DNA of 64,000 nucleotides. It comes from Lachnospiraceae bacterium. Lineage in GTDB: Bacteria > Bacillota > Clostridia > Lachnospirales > Lachnospiraceae. The notes under the pieces were generated by a model. It did not search any database and was not told where the DNA came from. It saw only the letters and a program-made list of their open reading frames with translations. Numbering within the stretch: the stretch's first letter is position 1; each line of letters opens with the position of its first letter. Positions 61,806 to 64,000 of this stretch are shown here, one piece after another. A program made the translations under genes and the position numbers. The DNA is taken from NCBI GenBank assembly GCA_004556655.1, contig SFGF01000004.1:1-64000 (forward strand), in the 5' to 3' direction.

Positions 61806-62777
61806 TTATAATACCACCAGACTGATCACTGCCCTTATGATACCAAACAGGATGACAGACAGTACTGCTGTAGTATACATAAGTTTATGGGATCTGGGAA
61901 TGTCTTCTATTTCAATCTTTCTGATCGGATCACCGATAAACGGTTTTTTATGTAATTTTCCAAAATACCAGGCATCTCCGGCAAGCTGTATTTCCAGTGC
62001 TCCAGCCATCACTGCTTCTGTATGAGCGGAATTGGGACTTGCATGTTTTGAACGATCCCTGCGGTAAATCTTCGCTGCATTTTTTCCATTCAGACCTGCC
62101 AGACAGGACGCCAGTATCATAATCCATGCCGAAAGCCGTGCCGGAATATAATTTAACACATCATCCAGGCGGGCAGCAGCAGTTCCAAAGTACTGATATC
62201 TTTCATTTTTATATCCCACCATAGAATCCATGGTATTAACTGCCTTATAAGCAAATCCCAGCACGGCACCACCGATCATCATATAAAAAAGCGGTGCGAT
62301 AATCCCATCAGAAGTATTTTCAGCCACTGTCTCCACTGCAGCCTTGGTAACGCCTTCTTCCGTAAGATTCTGCGTATCACGCCCTACGATCATAGAAACC
62401 GCATATCTGCTTTTTTCCAGATTTCCCTCTTTCAGCGCATCATAAACTTTTTTACTTTCATCCCTCAAAGATCGTGTAGCCAACAACTGATAACACATAA
62501 AGGATTCCAGCACAAATCCTAACCAAATTTTATATCGATAAGCTGCCAGAAGAATCAAACAGGGAATACCTGCGGAAAATGTCACGATCAATATCACCAG
62601 AATCGCTCCGCCCATTCGTTCTCCTGCTTTAGTCTTTGGAAATATCTTTCGTAATCCTTTTTCCAATAGGGAAATCCCGTTCCCGATCACACGAACCGGA
62701 TGGTACAGCCATCGGGGATCTCCAAAAAGTAAATCAAGTAGAAAGCCGCAGACAACGGCCGGTAATGTCCATATCAT
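61806..62777 (-). CDS. cbiB: Adenosylcobinamide-phosphate synthase
   Basis: A 323-residue integral membrane protein that attaches aminopropanol phosphate to adenosylcobyric acid. LLDLLFGDPRWLYHPVRVIG at the N-terminus, VAENTSDGIIAPLFY, YKAVNTMDSMVGY and SPNSAHTEAVMAGAL are the conserved loops. It overlaps cobC by four bases and is 15 bases from cobD. Confidence 0.97.
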   Translation of the reverse strand: MIWTLPAVVCGFLLDLLFGDPRWLYHPVRVIGNGISLLEKGLRKIFPKTKAGERMGGAILVILIVTFSAGIPCLILLAAYRYKIWLGFVLESFMCYQLLATRSLRDESKKVYDALKEGNLEKSRYAVSMIVGRDTQNLTEEGVTKAAVETVAENTSDGIIAPLFYMMIGGAVLGFAYKAVNTMDSMVGYKNERYQYFGTAAARLDDVLNYIPARLSAWIMILASCLAGLNGKNAAKIYRRDRSKHASPNSAHTEAVMAGALEIQLAGDAWYFGKLHKKPFIGDPIRKIEIEDIPRSHKLMYTTAVLSVILFGIIRAVISLVVL

Positions 62778-63403
62778 TTTTCGTTTCCCGCCTTTTTTTC
62801 TTTTTCATCTGAAAACAGCAATGGTTGTACATCATGAATTTCTCTTCTGGAAGAAGTCCAGAGAGAGGAAATAATTTCCATTCGATACCCTTCTCCATTT
62901 TCCACATGCCAGTCATAAAAACCTTTCTGTGGTACTGCATATTGCTCCAAAATACTCATGATCGTTCCTCCATGCACCACAAAAACTGCACTTTCTACCT
63001 TTTCTCTAAGACACCCTGCAACCGCTCTTTCAAATCCCCGGCAGCATCTTTTTCGAAATTCCATCGGGTCTTCTCCTCCGGGAAAAGGTAACGTTCCATC
63101 ACTGTCGATCCATGCCTGATACTCCGGATCGTCTTTCATTTCTTTCCAGTTTTTATTTTCAAAAGAGCCAAAATCACACTCCGCCATATCTTCCATAATA
63201 CGCACCGGATGATCCGGGTAGATAGCCGCAGCTGTCTGTCTGCATCTTAAAAGTGGACTTACAAACACAGCCTTTGCCTCCGGATAAGATCTTTGCTCCA
63301 GTTTTATTCGCTCGTTGTCAAGCAGGGGCTCATCCGTAATTCCTATATATCTCCCCTGACTGTTTCCCATGGTCTTTCCATGTCGAATCAAGTATACTTT
63401 CAT
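62774..63403 (-). CDS. cobC: Alpha-ribazole phosphatase-like histidine phosphatase
   Basis: A 209-residue phosphoglycerate-mutase-type enzyme. LIRHGKT contains the phospho-histidine, SPLLRCRQTA and ECDFGSFENKNWKE fit the CobC group, and VVHGGTI contains the second histidine. It removes phosphate from alpha-ribazole phosphate or adenosylcobalamin 5'-phosphate. It overlaps both neighbours by four bases. Confidence 0.9.
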   Translation of the reverse strand: MKVYLIRHGKTMGNSQGRYIGITDEPLLDNERIKLEQRSYPEAKAVFVSPLLRCRQTAAAIYPDHPVRIMEDMAECDFGSFENKNWKEMKDDPEYQAWIDSDGTLPFPGGEDPMEFRKRCCRGFERAVAGCLREKVESAVFVVHGGTIMSILEQYAVPQKGFYDWHVENGEGYRMEIISSLWTSSRREIHDVQPLLFSDEKEKKAGNEK

Positions 63404-63783
63404 CCCTTTATCCTCCGTCCGATTCCGCAGCAGACTCTGACAACCTCATCTGCTTTCTCAGCCAAAACCGTACATACTCTCCCGCATGCCTCTCTCCATG
63501 CTCTCTCTTCCGCTTCCATGGGTACAATTCCGTAACCCACTTCGTCCGTTACCACAATAATCTTTGGATTTTTCTCACACAATTCTTTACCGAGAGAAAG
63601 AATATCCTTTCCTTCTCTCAGCTGACGACGAATCAAAACATGAAAATCGTGTACAGCCGCCGCACACAATACTTCTTCCCAGGAACAGGACTTGCCGTCC
63701 GCCCAAATACTCTCATTCAGATGATATTCACGGGATGCATATTCTTTTTTTCCCTGATATGCCCCTCCAATAATAAGTTTCAT
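63400..63783 (-). CDS. cobU: Short CobU-like protein
   Basis: A 127-residue relative of adenosylcobinamide kinase/guanylyltransferase, normally about 180 residues. The N-terminal LIIGGAYQGKKEYA replaces the usual GGxxSGKS loop, with lysine where serine or threonine binds magnesium. The segment with the guanylylated histidine (H-x-x-x-R-P) is not seen. The C-terminal VVTDEVGYGIVPMEAEERAWRE is well conserved. Position between cobS and cobC supports a role in the nucleotide loop. It may have only one activity or bind substrate without catalysis. Confidence 0.75.
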   Translation of the reverse strand: MKLIIGGAYQGKKEYASREYHLNESIWADGKSCSWEEVLCAAAVHDFHVLIRRQLREGKDILSLGKELCEKNPKIIVVTDEVGYGIVPMEAEERAWREACGRVCTVLAEKADEVVRVCCGIGRRIKG

Positions 63784-63796
63784 AATATAATTCCTC

Positions 63797-64000
63797 TCAA
63801 ATTCCCGGAATCAGTACTGCAATCACAGCTGTACATGCCATCAATAATTCACACAAAGATAAAAAACACCCTGCCAGATCCCCTGTTGTACCGCCAAAAT
63901 ATTTCATCGCATTTCGGTAATATCCCCAGAATACCAGAAATGCTGTCCCATAACAGATCAGCCCCAGTTTCCAGTCCAGTACCATCATAGCAGCGAAAAT
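63797..64000 (-). CDS. cobS: Adenosylcobinamide-GDP ribazoletransferase, 5' part beyond window
   Basis: The C-terminal 67 codons of a membrane protein whose frame is open to the right edge. GGTTGDLAGCFLSLCEL is the conserved last loop of CobS, and hydrophobic helices flank it. CobS joins alpha-ribazole to adenosylcobinamide-GDP to complete cobalamin. It is 13 bases upstream of the CobU-like gene. Confidence 0.88.
   Translation of the reverse strand: MFAAMMVLDWKLGLICYGTAFLVFWGYYRNAMKYFGGTTGDLAGCFLSLCELLMACTAVIAVLIPGI

Overview
The window looks like chromosomal DNA of a Gram-positive, spore-forming Clostridia bacterium, most likely Lachnospiraceae (Blautia/Dorea/Ruminococcus-like; genus not decided). 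Reasons: sporulation genes (spoVB, spoIIM, dacF-type), strong AGGAGG ribosome sites, sigma-A promoters with 17-base spacers, a gap-pgk-tpiA order, a T-box before tyrS, an Isc-type cluster headed by an Rrf2 regulator, and a complete anaerobic (CbiK-type) route into cobalamin. No rRNA, tRNA, CRISPR array or intact insertion sequence was seen.

Layout. 1-12.4 kb (minus strand): a capsule/exopolysaccharide locus with a PglF/CapD-type dehydratase first, several GT4 and GT2 glycosyltransferases, an acetyltransferase and an EpsG-type polymerase. It is interrupted at 6.9-9.2 kb by an unrelated STAND-type P-loop NTPase. 12.6-15.7 kb: glycolytic gap-pgk-tpiA. 15.8-18.9 kb: PHP phosphatase and iscR-iscS-iscU. 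19-29.9 kb: spoVB flippase, DAHP synthase, xerD, spoIIM, AraC regulator plus GH13 glucosidase, dacF, a CapA-like protein and a PF06541 membrane protein. 30-35.4 kb: rpsU, alaS, T-box-tyrS, YczE-type protein. 35.7-39 kb: AraC regulator, RNase H, membrane-anchored MutS-like ATPase.

39-50 kb holds the tetrapyrrole supply. A tightly overlapping hemA-sirC-hemC-cobA/hemD-hemB-hemL operon makes sirohydrochlorin precursors from glutamyl-tRNA. Across a divergent intergenic region, a cobalamin riboswitch controls cbiM-cbiN-cbiQ-cbiO/cbiK for cobalt import and insertion; CbiO and CbiK are joined in one reading frame. 57.6-64 kb carries late corrin genes on the minus strand: cobS (cut by the window edge), a short CobU-like protein, cobC, cbiB, cobD, cbiP, cbiC and an uncharacterised amidohydrolase.

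50-57.4 kb between these is accessory: an Smr-less MutS2-like protein behind a strong promoter, a 12-codon leader ORF and an intrinsic terminator; a three-gene ABC exporter divergent from an AraC regulator across a large palindrome; a GNAT pseudogene; and an Rpn-family nuclease with in-frame repeats.

The most promising unexplained items are the attenuator-like leader of the MutS2-like gene, the STAND NTPase in the capsule locus, the CbiO-CbiK fusion with a relict start site, and a TetR regulator whose promoter shares a sequence with the hemA promoter. All assignments come from reading the sequence; no database search was run.
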